DNA from: Aplectana chamaeleonis | Lineage: Eukaryota; Nematoda; Chromadorea; Rhabditida; Cosmocercidae | DNA length: 64,000 nt | Assembly: GCA_029168955.1 (NCBI GenBank) | Contig: JAPDOI010001422.1 | Location: 118,206 to 182,205, forward strand | Reading direction: 5' to 3' | Shown: one piece after another, positions 32,846 through 44,900 of the stretch | How positions within the stretch are numbered: the stretch's first letter is position 1 | Layout: every line of letters starts with the position of its first letter | Made by a program: the position numbers and the translations under genes | The notes under the pieces: model-generated | What the model saw: the letters and a program-made list of their open reading frames with translations, nothing else | Told to the model about the DNA's origin: nothing | Database searches by the model: none

Positions 32846-34544
32846 TCTCGGCGATTGTGACCGGTAAATAATGGAGGCCAATCAGGAGAGAAAGAACATA
32901 TCGCGCAAATCAGAATTAGTCCGGTACCAAGCAAAGAACAAAGCAACAGAGATCACAAGAAACATTTCGTGTGAGTGTGAAGAGGTGGGTGAGAGTACAG
33001 CTTTTCTTGCACCTCTGTCGCGCTTGTCCTCATTTAGCCGTCAATTCGGCTTCTCCCAAGGATCAAGACATCATTCTAGCGAATAATTCCGAAATTGAAG
33101 CCTTCAAGGCGTAAGGGTTTGGTTAATAAGCTCTCGGATAATAGTGGTCGATTTGAGATTAAAATCCATTAGGTATCGCTTCCAACTCTTTCCAAGGAAC
33201 GCTGATAACGAACACGGAGAACGAAAAATTTGCGCTCTAATCACTACAGGACACCTCTGATTGAATCTAATTCAGGCACATTGCAGTTCGAGTACATAGC
33301 AGTGTGTACTCTACGCAAACATTTCCTGCAGACCGTTATAAGGAAATTGCCAGTGTAGGGCAATTACCAAAGCCATACTTACTTCGTCGCGTTGACTGGT
33401 AACATTTGCGCTTGAACGTGAATCCGAACGCCAATTTGAACATTCACTGCACTGCTGCGTGAAAAGGGGAGACCACCGTGTCTAATATCCGGTTTCCGAT
33501 TTGTGATTTCCGGTCGTTCGGATCTTTCAAATTCTTCTTCCCGAGATTTCAACGGACCTTCGATTCTTGAGTACCCGGATTTTAACGAGAATTTCTGACC
33601 ATTCCTGGTTAAGACAGGAAAATGAGCCTTGACAATTTAACTTGAAGGTTCTCCATGCAAGTTTATAATTCAGCAGCTGTATCTACGGGTAATTGATGTA
33701 CTATGCGAACGACTTCTGCATGGTTCTTACAACAGCAAGTGATTCGACTAGAAGTTCCTAACGAAGGCTATTATTTCTGAAGTCGTTGATACGGAACGCA
33801 TATCTTTCATTCCGATTATCAAAAGAATCAACGAAATCTTTGAAAGAAATCCTTATCAGTGCATGCATGCGCTTGAAATCTCCTCTTCAGCAGTGGGAAT
33901 CCATTACTGCTACCATGGCTTCAGCTTCAGTGCAGCTCTCTAGGGGCACAACGTTTTCGCCCTCGTTGAACCCCACACTACTCTTGTGCTTTTGAGATAC
34001 GTGTGAGCAGCAATGATTTTGGAAAACCTTCAAAAACGTACGGATTGGGCTTCCTAGAATTTTTTTCAAAAAATGCAATTTTCTGAAATCAGTTGCCTCT
34101 ATCAATACGGCAGCCTGCCATTAGGTGGCGCCGCGCCCTGATGGCACTCTGCTCAGCCCCTAATGGCTGGCTGAGGCCTCGTCTCCAGACCCCTGAACTT
34201 CGGCCTACGGCGGAAATCATCGAATATGAAGTCGACGCAGAAACTTTTCCAACTCAGTACGTTCTACGGTAGACATGGAGACTGCCTACCTTTTTACGTG
34301 GACTCATGGAAAGGCAGATTTCAGCAAAGTATACCGAGAAAAGTAGGAAGAGAGCTGCAATTGTGCACACATACGAAGATTACACCACGTGGCAAGACAG
34401 TCCTACACTCCTCTGGAGTGCTATCCACTTTCCACGGCATCCTGTTTATCTGTTTTCCTTGAGGGCGTGCGTGCTCCACATCAATGCTTAATTTCTTGCT
34501 ACGAAGCTGAAGCTTAGTCAAGCGCTTCTCAACCTCTACGCGGC
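32846..34544. other. 1.7 kb gene-free
   Basis: A few 60-80 codon frames exist (32871-33086, 34226-34491) without domains or convincing splice sites. No repeat structure is visible. Confidence 0.35.
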
Positions 34545-35645
34545 GCACGCTTGAAATTGAGCACTATTTACATTTTACGACGCGAGATACACTTCACATG
34601 ATGCGCTGCTCAAATTTCGCATTGCGGAGCACGCTCTAGATGGAGCGCCACTTATATTTCACAGTGCTGCGCAAGATCAACGTCGCGCGCTACTCACTTT
34701 CTTCGACGCAAAGTACGCTCTACAAGAAACGCTACTCGCTTTCTATAACTCAGCGTACGCTCTACATAAAGCGCTACTTACTTACTACGACGCGGCGCAC
34801 TTTCTTCATTTAGCTGTACTCACTTTCTTAGACGTAGCGCATGCTTTACGTGGAGCGCTACTCAATTTCTTAACATTGCAGCGCACGCCCAAGTTCAGAT
34901 GCTAATCACTTCCTACGACGGAACGCACGCTCCGCGTGACTTGCGACTCTTTTTTACGACGCGGCGTACGCTTCACATTGGGCACCACTTTTCTTACGAC
35001 ACGGCGCAAGCTCTACATCAGGCGCTACTCACTTATTGCGAAGCAGGATGCCCCACATAAAGCGCTACTCAAGTTGTACGACGCACCATATGCTTTACAT
35101 GAAGCGCTACTCACTTTCTACGACGCGAAAGCTCTACATGAAACGCTACTCACTTTCTAAGAAGCGGCGCATGCTTCACGTCCAGCGCTGATCATTTTTG
35201 TTTACATCGCAGCGCACGCACAACTTAAAATTCTACTCACTTTCTACGACGCAGAGCACCCTCCATGTGACGTGCTACTCTTTTTTTACGACGCGGCGCA
35301 CCCTCCACATCAAACGCTACTCACTTCTTACGACGCAGCAGGCGCCCCACATGAAGCGTTACTCACTTTCTACAACTCCAAATTGAGCGCTAGTCAATTT
35401 ATACTACTCGGCGCGCCCTTCACCTGATTCGCTACACATTTTTGGCATCGCGGCGCACGCTTCGCATTAGGCGCCACTCACTTTTACGACGTCCTGCTGA
35501 CGTTATTTAAAGGCCTAACTCCTTTCTACGACGTCCTGATGGCGTCATCTGGAGGCTTACTCACTTTCTACGACGTCAAGATGACGTCAATTGAAGCCCT
35601 GTCTTCATTCCATGACATCCTTCTGACGTCACCTTGAAGCCCATC
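34545..35645 (+). repeat. Degenerate 42-bp minisatellite
   Basis: About 25 units of roughly 42 bp follow the pattern TACTCACTTTCTACGACGCG, then GCGCACGCTCTACAT, then AAGCGC. Units have drifted strongly. The last four switch to a variant with GACGTC blocks. Because 42 is a multiple of three, stretches stay open in one frame and give repetitive 60-75 codon peptides, which I regard as by-products. The array runs straight into repeat H copy 3. Confidence 0.8.
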
Positions 35646-35654
35646 CACTTTCTA

Positions 35655-35815
35655 TGACGTTCTACCCTCTGTAAAACGTAGTGATTCTTCCGACTCATGG
35701 CGCGAGTGGCGCGAGCGATTCTGCTTCCTCCGTCTGTCATGCGCGCTCTCACTGTCTCTAACATCCGCTTTGCACCAGCGCGCGTAGAAACCATGGGAAG
35801 TTTGCCGTTTTACAG
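35655..35815 (+). repeat. GC-rich repeat H, copy 3
   Basis: It starts TACCCTCTGTAAAACGTA and ends GCCGTTTTACAGC, so its outer bases are themselves a short inverted repeat. It matches 41104-41262 directly and 49444-49604 in inverted orientation. Confidence 0.65.
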
Positions 35816-36019
35816 CATTTACACACCCATTCTGCACTCCCCTTAAATGGTTTCGAGCCTAACCCTTCTTGAACAGCAAAGTCTGCAATTACAGAATCGT
35901 TAGAATTGACAGACTGACGAACGGACTGACGGACAGACGCCACTCTCTTTTATTACTATGGAAAAAAATGGAAAGATAGCGCAAAGAAACCACCGTGCTC
36001 GTTGGAACAAATGATTGAG

Positions 36020-36466
36020 ATAAAAAAAAACCTGATTGAGACAACTACGGAAATAGAATGGTATGGCCCAGATTATAACGCCTACGCATTTTGAAGCGTC
36101 AAAAACGATCCACAATGCCGCTACATGAGTTAGAAGTTGCCCCGCCCTGTATTTTCACGCACCCTGTGTTTGCCATTTTCCTGCAACGCAAGGTTGCTGG
36201 GTCATATTTACCGTCGTTACTGTTGGTAGATTGCCTAACCAGTGAACCACACACGTCACTGACGGCGAAGATGGCCAAACAATCCTGCGTTGGAGGAAAA
36301 GGGCAAATGCAGGGGGCGTGAAAATACAGAGCGGGGCCCAATTCTAGCTCATGTAGCGGCATTGTGGGTCGTTTTGACCCTTCAAAATGCGTAAACATTA
36401 CGTTGTAAGCCATACGGTTCGATTCATGATTCGACTCAACCACGTTTACGAGAGTGTATGCTGCCT
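36020..36466. mobile_element. Foldback MITE, group E, left end truncated
   Basis: It matches 16300-16764 in inverted form, with AACTACGGAAATAGAATGG and TAACGCCTACGCATTTTG on the left and ACGAGAGTGTATGCTGCCT on the right. The arms fold back around about 36230. The outermost left end is lost near an A-run at 36022. Confidence 0.75.
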
Positions 36467-36913
36467 TCAAAGTGTTCACCATGGAATGAATGGGTGTGAC
36501 AGTAAAATGATAGGCGAGAAGGATCCTAGGCTCCCAGTGCTGAAAGAACGGTAGAAAACGAGCTAGGAGTAGCAAAATAACGGCTGCAAACAAGCGTTTT
36601 GAGTTCCAGAGCCGCCCAGTGACCCAGTTCCTCCCCTTCGATGTGAATAAATGAACACTTAGATTACAGGGATGATCAAGTCAAGGAAGTGCTGATAAAT
36701 AAGCTGATCGCTTCATTGCAATGATAGGCATCATTCTTCATAGCGGTCAATTCCTCCACGCTCAAAAATTAAAGGAAACAAGGGATGGCCCGTTCCGGCT
36801 CAAAAACGCGTCGTACGTGTCCCTTTTTAGCATGCCTCGCCATATAGGGCACCAGATCTTCCGTAAACCGTCAAGATATCGGATGTGAAATTTATCGTGA
36901 ACACTGCCTTTAA
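36467..36913. mobile_element. TTAA MITE, group A
   Basis: The left end AGTGTTCACCATGG lacks the first bases of the family. The right end is ATCGTGAACACTGCCT then TTAA (36910-36913). It directly abuts the group E element through the shared TCAA at 36467-36470. Confidence 0.75.
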
Positions 36914-36929
36914 GCTTTTCCACTGTCTA

Positions 36930-37022
36930 GAACGAGCAAAGTGTCCTCCATAATTATCTGCAGTTGAAGATGATTAACAGCCATAACGCTTATTCACTTT
37001 ATCGTTAACAGTACCTTTAACA
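36930..37022. repeat. Group A MITE right-end fragment
   Basis: GATTAACAGCCATAACGC, TTCACTTTATCG and then GTACCTTTAA match the right end of the element at 5472-5663. Confidence 0.55.
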
Positions 37023-37216
37023 TGATTTGAACCAAGGCGCTAGAGAGAGGAGTGGTTTCTCTTTTGAAAATAATATTGAAGCACTTTTGAGCGAGTTATA
37101 GGCAGAAGACGCTTTTGCTTGAAGCTTTGTCCATTTCGCCCCTTTTCTCCTACTATGTTAGCGGCAGTATTGCAATTCATTTGCTCGACAATTTATTCTA
37201 CAACTCCCAAGGGGGA
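37023..37216. other. Short gap
   Basis: Nothing recognised. Confidence 0.35.
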
Positions 37217-38275
37217 TGTTTAGAGTGTCATACGCATCAGCGAAAACGACTAGTATCGTTAATATCTCTTATGGCTCAATAGTAAAACTGCGCAGTATCC
37301 AGCCCCGAGCTGCAGGTTCCAAGAAGTTACAAGCCTAAAAAGTCGTTTTTTTGCGCTTTTTGTACCTTCCAAAAAGCGTATTAATCTTCGGAGAATCCGG
37401 AAACCGGCCTCATAAATATGATCAGCTCTCAACACTAACACCCTGAGCGAAACTCGGGTGAAGATACATTTTTCATGCTTTGTCCACACTGACAGCGTTT
37501 TGGATTTGGACGGATTTTCGGTCGGGCGTTCCGATTTATCCCGATTAGAGGGCTTCGGGAGCGTTTAAAAAATGTTCCAGATTTGACTTAAAATTCTCCC
37601 CAGGAGTTTTTTTCGGGGCGCTGATCACGAATCTGTGGTTAAGTTGTCAATTTTCCAAAGTTTTCGGCTAATTTCGTTCTAAGCTTCCTAAACGGGGAAA
37701 ATTTCGAGGGAAAAATGCCACTTCCGAGATTTCCGGATTCGTACGATAGATATGTCTCAAAATTATTTGCTGAGGGTTATTTGGAGTGCTAAGCACGAAT
37801 CTGGTGTCCGTTTACCGTTTTTTTTTCAGATTACGGTAGGTTACGGTTGGTATACGGTAGTTTGGTCAAAATCTTATATTTCACTCAAAATTAGTATACT
37901 GGGGTTATTCGGGGTTGAGAATTCGAATTCAACGTCCGTTTGTCGATTTTCAAAATACTAAAGTGGGTTTTGCCCCCTAAATAACATGTTACATACCGTA
38001 ACCTACAGTAAACCTCGAGACGTCGACAAATGGACTCCACGTGTTCACCACCCTAGATTACCCCTACATACAAGTTTTGGGCTAAATCCGAGAAAATTTT
38101 TTGAAACTCCCAAAAAATGCCTGATGTTACCCTTGCCTTTTCGCGAATCTCGAAAAATGCTCATAACTTTTTTGAACCTGCAGCTCGCGGCGGGATACTG
38201 CGCATTTTCACCATTGAGCCAGAAGAGATACTAACGATACTGGTCGTTTTCGCTGATGCGTTTGACACTCTAAAC
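37217..38275 (+). mobile_element. Repeat G, copy 2, with about 110-bp inverted ends
   Basis: The left end reads GTTTAGAGTGTCATACGCAT, followed by CAGCGAAAACGAC. The right end is its mirror for about 110 bases, by eye around 90 percent identical. The interior matches 8975-9960 with no coding frame. Long inverted ends indicate a DNA transposon derivative, but no convincing target duplication was found and the superfamily is unknown. Confidence 0.75.
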
Positions 38276-38852
38276 ACTTCCCTTGTCAGTGAGGTTCAAA
38301 ATTCAAGCGCCTGTATATTCAAACTTATTTGGGAAAAACTGACTTCGGTCAATTACAAACAGTTAGGATTACTGATAAATCTTTCGAGTGCAGTTTTCAA
38401 TGATAGTGCATCAGTTCTTACACTTGAACAGAATTTTACCACAGGATAGGCGGAGATTGTATGTGTTTGTCGGAGCGTATGTCTCACATTACACAAGCCG
38501 ATTACCGGTAAGCTACAAATACTAACTACCGCATAGCTCTCAAGGGTATACTGTGTGAAAACAGAGCTGACGTGTGAGTGGAATTGGACTTTGCTTGCAT
38601 AGCCAGTTAAGTGTTGATTGCTATCACCTGAGGCTCGACCATTCTTGTACTTTTCTTAGCCGACTACAACACTGACTTATTCTACGGTTAACGCCCAATC
38701 ACGAGTGCTGTGCCGGCTTTTATGAGCTTTTGAATCTCGAGTCTACAATTTTTTTGTTTTCGATTTTCGTTTTCGTTCTGTCGTGACTTCCCGAACCCTA
38801 CTCTTCTTTATTACGCATAAAAGCTTGGATTTCAGACTGGAATCGTCAACTA
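38276..38852. other. Upstream region of the chemoreceptor gene
   Basis: No promoter element can be named. A frame continuous with the first exon may begin at an acceptor-like TTTCAG at 38834, so an exon upstream of the ATG at 38853 is possible. Confidence 0.3.
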
Positions 38853-38992
38853 ATGCTGGAAATTTGTAATCAAACAGGCGAGACCATCGCTAATGGCATA
38901 GTAATGAGTTGCTACATCATTTCAATTTGTGCTTTTGCGATGGCATCTCTAGTGCACTTCCTCAATAGGCATGCGTATCATCCTATTTTCAG
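38853..38992 (+). CDS. Chemoreceptor exon 1 (TM1)
   Basis: The ATG at 38853 starts MLEICNQTGETIANG, with one possible N-glycosylation site (NQT), followed by a hydrophobic run. The exon ends in AG before GTACTT, phase 2. The start could lie further upstream if the TTTCAG at 38830-38834 is used as an acceptor. Confidence 0.6.
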
Positions 38993-41900
38993 GTACTTTG
39001 TCATCTGCATGTGGATTGAATGAGAATTTCAGACAGTCGTGGGCTTCTGCGTTAGGATAATTTGAACTGCCATTACGGGTAGAGACGTGGTGAAACTTTT
39101 TCCGGCAGATGACGCGTGTTACCGTACCAGCGCTACCTTCTGAAAAAAGGGAGCGTGATAGTTTTAGTACGTTCATATGAACTAGACGTGAAGAAAAGGA
39201 TCAAAATTGCAAATATCCAATAAGATTAGGCGACACATATTTGGTAAAAAGACAAGCAATCCAAAAGAAAACAGTGATACTGTCAAGCAGTCGATTTCAA
39301 GGCCCTTATATCAAAATTTTTTTTCAAATCATTTTCTCAACATTTTTGAACACTGTTGAGATCGCAGTATTTTCCCTTTTTTGGGTCCATACTTTTATCC
39401 CTCAGAAATACAGCGATGCTATGTCATCCTTATTGTCGGGTAGCTTCCACATTTGGAAATTTTATCTACTTTCTCAAAAGTTCCTTTTCTGACTCGATTT
39501 ATGCTTGGTGTTATTTTTATTTTAGAAAGACAAAACCTAAGACACATTTCAATTTTGGGAAGCAATTGATAAAGTGGTATAAGTGGTCGCTGGAACTTGG
39601 AAACTGGACTGGTGATATCGAGAAACCCAGTATTGCTGTTATGGGACCCGAGTGCACAGCCTTCTTCCCAAATTTTTTTTCGCCTTTTAGCGAACCAGCT
39701 CTCCTTTTCGACGTCACAACCTGACTCACGATAGGTGTGGTGCTGTCGTAGTCTGGTCACACAAAGTGAGAGTTCGTTAAACACCGAATGATCCGCCGTT
39801 GGGAAGGAGAGAAACGGCCCCATTAATTGTATTCGCTGGGAGATCGGGAAAACTTGAATCTGTAAATAAAAAATTTGTTATTTAAGCTTCTCATATCTCC
39901 CCAGGAAACCGCAAGTGAAGTTGCACTTCGATTGCTGGAGAAAAAATGTTTGTTTTCAGCTTTCTGTTTTTCCTGGTGGTATTTGCCTACGTTATCAGCA
40001 ATTCGCTTAATGTTGCCGAATTTATGATGATCACATTACACGTGAGCGAGGGAAATCGAATTTTTCGAATCGTTTCAACTATCCATCAGATACTCTATAT
40101 TTACATCACATGCTTAGGTGAGGCTTACGTTATGTACAGTACCGCTCATACGAGCGAGGACACGTTTTCGCTTCTTTTTCGTTCTTCTGAATAACTCGCT
40201 TCAAACTCAATGTTGAGCGAAACAGGGGTGCTATTCATTATTCTGGTGTTAGGGGCTACCCAATGGTGTAGCCTCGGTAGGGGATACCTTGAGAATTGCA
40301 GGGCACATTCTCGTACGCAGCGGGTTAGGAAGAGGTTGGGGCGGGCTTTGAGGCGTCGGCGCCTTTCATGATTGCTCTGCAAAAGCTGGCGAGAATCAAT
40401 AATTTGTGTTTCAGCAGGGTTTCAGCTGCCCCACCCTTCTAGGTAGGGTTGGCGAGGGAACGGTTTTTCAGTGTTACCCCAACCCCTCTACATCATCAAA
40501 CGCGCCGACGCTCCAAACGCCGCCCGAACCCCTTCGTAACACTCGCGTTCGTGCATGCCGCCCCAGGGGCCGAATGCATCATTGGGCCGGGTTGGGGCAG
40601 GGCACCCTGCGCCCTTGAAGAAGTCTGTAAATCAGCAAATCAATCGTGCCCCAGCTGCCCCAACTCGGACGCTGGAGCAGATAGAGCAGCGGAAAACACA
40701 GCTGGGGCACGATTGATTAGATGATCTACTGCCCTCGCACTGCGATCTTCAATGATGCCGACTGCCTTGCCCCTACCCCAACCTGGCGCGTTGATGCATC
40801 CGGTACCAGAAGTTTCCCAATCAGAGCGATTTGCTATTACTGAACCGCGGCAGAGGGGCACAATCATCTATGTCTGTTTGCCTGTGTCTACCGTGTATAG
40901 GGAGCTGGTTGATTGCTAAACTTCTATAGTGCTCAACGAAACTCAACTCAATCATAAACGTCATCCTCGTTTCTCACAAAAATGAGTAATTCGAAAAGGA
41001 CGAAAACGACTCAAAACGCGTCCTTGCGCGCTCTCTGAACACATCCTACGAGCGCTGGATTGACCTTTCCAAAATTTTCTGATTGTAACGTTTTCTGCTG
41101 TCGTTTACCCTCTATAAAACGTCGAAATTCACATAAATCGAGGCGCGAGCGGCGTACGCGACGTCTCGTCCTCCGTCTGCCCTACGCTCTCTCACTGTCT
41201 CTATTCTCTGCCCCGCACCAGCACGCGTAGGAACCAAGTGAATTTCGCCGTTTTATAGCCTGTAAGTGCAGTGAAAACGTGACAAGACTGCCTCGAGCCA
41301 TTTCATCACCCACTCAATTTTTTTTACTAGGACAAATACTCCTCTTATGCAATTACCTATACACTAATATCATATAGGTCCCTTTCCTTTTTTCCACACG
41401 AGAAATGCGATTCCCATGTAGTCTCCTAACACCTTCTGTTTTTGTCGGCGCAAGTGAGAGTACAGCTCGAGAAATTGTTCTCACTTAGGCGAAATCCTGG
41501 GACTCGGTGACATTGAAGGAAGCTAACTATTGGATGATTACTCGAAAGTATCAATGGAAACATGGGTTGATCTGAAAAGAAACAAATCTGAGTCGTTCTA
41601 AACAAGTCGAATTACGGTAACCTGACGCTTCGACTTGGGATGAAAACTAAAATATTCGCGTTTGAGTATGAATAACCTAATGCCAGCCCGCACGTTTTGA
41701 TCCCTTTTCATGACAATCAAGTCCAGGACAATCCTTTGGCACTAGATAGAAATTGCGGTATGGAGGTAGATAGTTGGGTGGGGTGGGGAAGTCACTCAGG
41801 ATTTAGTTGAAGAATGAATCATACTCCGTCCAGGGGCGGAGTGCAGGTCGGCGGCGGGTAAGGTTGGGGTTAGGCAGGGTTTGAAGCGTCTGCGCGTCTG

Positions 41901-44900
41901 ATGATAGCGGCGCGAGGGCTGAAAGGGGTTAGGCTAGCACTGAAAAAGCTTTCCCTCGCAAACCCTACCTAGGAGGGTTGGGCAGCCAAACCCCGTTGAG
42001 ACCCCAACTATTGATTATCTCCAGCACTCGCACAGCAATCATGAAACGCGCCAACGCCCCAAACCCTGCCTAACCCCAACCTAACCCGCCGCGTACGTGC
42101 ATGCCGCCCCAGAAACCGGAATATTTCCATGGAGTTCCATGAAAACAATGACTTATTACGCTATCAGGTGCCTCACGAATTTTCATTTCCATGGATGAAT
42201 AATTTTATTTTCTCGAGTGCCCCCTCCCCGAAGTACCTTCAATCCGAAATTGCTTACCCGGCACAGTTAAAGGCAGTGTTCACGATAATCTTCGATTTTA
42301 AGCGATTGTATTAATCGCTAAATCGATTGTTCATCCCCCGGCTAGAACTGAAATGACGAAGAAACCGAGGAAAATAAACCAGAAATGCACAAAATTCTTT
42401 ACTCTCACTGCGCCTCTTTACTCTCACAGAAACTGTTCGTTGTGACAACGAAAACTTTCGTGTACTCGTTCTCTGCGATTCTCTTCTGTAACTTACTCCG
42501 TTCATTCCTTCGGACCCTAGCTTATACTGTTTTGCCTAAAATATGCTTCCATTTTCGATTGACCCCATCTTTCACGGGTGACAACCACCGTGAGCATGTT
42601 CATCCAATCGGACAACTAGTCCAGGCCAGAGAATAATGTCACTGAAACAAGATGTTTCAGTGCATTTCTCGCCGTTCCTTCGTAACTTTGGTAACACTTA
42701 AAAGCCAACGCATTTTTTTGTGTGGAAAACTCGGCAACGAAAATCATCGTGAACACTGCCTTTAACACCAACTTTATTCCTCTTCACCAAAGCGTGGCCG
42801 CAGGAGTATTCATAGCCTCCGAACTCGCGCTCAAAAAGTGTTCACACTCCAACACCACGCACGCGCCTGACATGCTGGCGTTGAGGAATTTGAGTAGTCT
42901 CTAATCGCCTTCTTGTTTTGATCTTGAGCTTCCATTCCCTCCTTAACTTGAACTTTCATTCTGCTCTTATGCAATTTTCCACATGCTATCGCACTTTCTA
43001 TTGAGAATCACATCCTTGAAGATGTGATCTGTTAGAGACGAAAATGACGAAAATGTCCCTGTGAAGTAAGTTCGCACGCATCCCAAGTCATACAGACGTG
43101 GGAAGAAATTGCCGGGACACTAGAATTTCCTGCGTTTCGCTAAAGTTCTGAAGTAGCACACTGACAATTAACCTTTATAAATTCAAAGCATGGTGAAGTG
43201 ACTGCAAGACGCCCAGGACTTCATTGTGAAGTTGTCTCTCCAGAAGAATGAGGCAGCATGCGGAAAAGAGGTTTATGTTTGCGGCGGGCAGAACATCGTT
43301 CAGAAACCTAAGGTGATGTTCTGCATCTTATTCAAGAGCTCTTCCCTAGGAATGGTATAGTATGTCCGACAACGCGGTCGGCGTACGTGTCGAGCGGCTG
43401 TCGCGAGAGCATTTTTTGACTCGCAATCGATAAGCAGGAACATTTCAATTTCAATTGAATTTCAATTTAATAGACGGCGAACTCGTTTCCATAAAACAAC
43501 AGAAAAAAACTAAGAGAAATGAAACTACACAACATCAATCACTCTCTAGCTAAGAACCATTCCCAGACCTCAGACATACCTCAAGGGCTTTCTTGAATGT
43601 ATATAATGACCCACTGACCAGGCCCATTCTAAACACCTTGTTGAACTCGTTACCGACTCCGTTAACGAAGAAATGCAATCTCACATTCCGTTCCGACTAT
43701 AGTTGTACAATTTCGAAAAAATGTCGAACAAACGAAAATCGGAATTCTTTCGTTCGAAAGGTTTTCGAACGAACGAAAACCGAAAAATCGTTCAAAAAAA
43801 TCGAATGAACGAAAATTTTTGAAAAACGTTTGAAATTTCGTAGGTCGAACGAACGAATTTCGAAACAAATAGAAATTTCAATTTCGCACTTTTTCGAAAT
43901 TTTTTCGAAACTTCGCTTTCTTTTCGAAATTCGTTCCAAACTTCGGATTTTTTTTCGGAATTCGTCAAAAAAACATCGAACGAAAAATTCGGAATAGAAA
44001 TTTCGAAACTAATGGAAATTTCGATTTTTTCGAGAAATTTTGAAATTTTTCGAATTTTTGTTCGAAGTTTGGGAATGTTTTTCGATACTCCTTCAAAATT
44101 TCGGATCTTTTTTTTTTGGAAACCGGACTCAACGCTTTCTTTACAACGCTCAATCAGAGAATGAATATTCCACACGTGTTCGATTTCTACTTAAGTTACG
44201 AGCATGTATAGCCTTTATCCCATGTTTCAAGCAGTTCGAAAAGATGTTTATCGGGCCTATAATGTCTAAGTCTCCAAATCAGTGCTATATTTTGCCATGA
44301 CCGATCGCTCCGCAGCTTGCTCCGCTCGGACTCATTAGAGCAAGAAAGACTTCACATTTCCTAGTCCCATGCACAAATCATTCGAGCAGGCGAGTTATTC
44401 GCTCACGCCCACGACAATTCTGCCCGAAGGATTTTCAGCGTAACCTAGGATTCGATGAGCAGTTTGAAAGTCGAACGAATTTCCAAAGAAATTTTGGAAA
44501 ATCAGATCTTGAACGAACGAAAATTGAAAAAAATTCGTCGGAAAGAAATCCGAATGAAAATCGAAAAAAATTCGTTCGAAAAAAAATCGAACGAACGAAA
44601 ATCGAGAAAAATTTTTCGACGAATTATCGAGCGAACGAAATTTGAAAAAAAAATTTGTTCGAAAACATTTCGAACGAACGAAAACAAACGAAAAAGATTT
44701 TGATTAATTGTTCAAAAATTTTTTGAAAATTTCGTTCGTGCACAACTATAGTTCCGACCCAAGGAGAGCCAGCTTGACAGGACCACCCCTCGCCGTAGAC
44801 GCCCTCTAGTTGATTATACGACCCGCAAGAATACCGGCACCACCATGTATAATCTTATACAGCATTATCAACTCGAACTTCCTCCTCTTCGCTAAAGTCA

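Noticed and set aside
34936..35386. Repetitive 62-74 codon peptides
   Set aside because: They follow the 42-bp minisatellite, whose period is divisible by three. No start, splice or domain evidence.
34545..35645. CRISPR-like array
   Set aside because: Units are contiguous and drifted with no unique spacers, and the genome is eukaryotic.
40406..40724. GC-rich overlapping frames that could be a gene
   Set aside because: They coincide with foldbacks I and J, and the GC content alone explains the lack of stops.
43697..44703. Several 60-127 codon frames rich in F, R, E, K and S on both strands
   Set aside because: They are translations of the TTCGAACGAACG word of hAT-like element 3 and stay open only because the word lacks stops.
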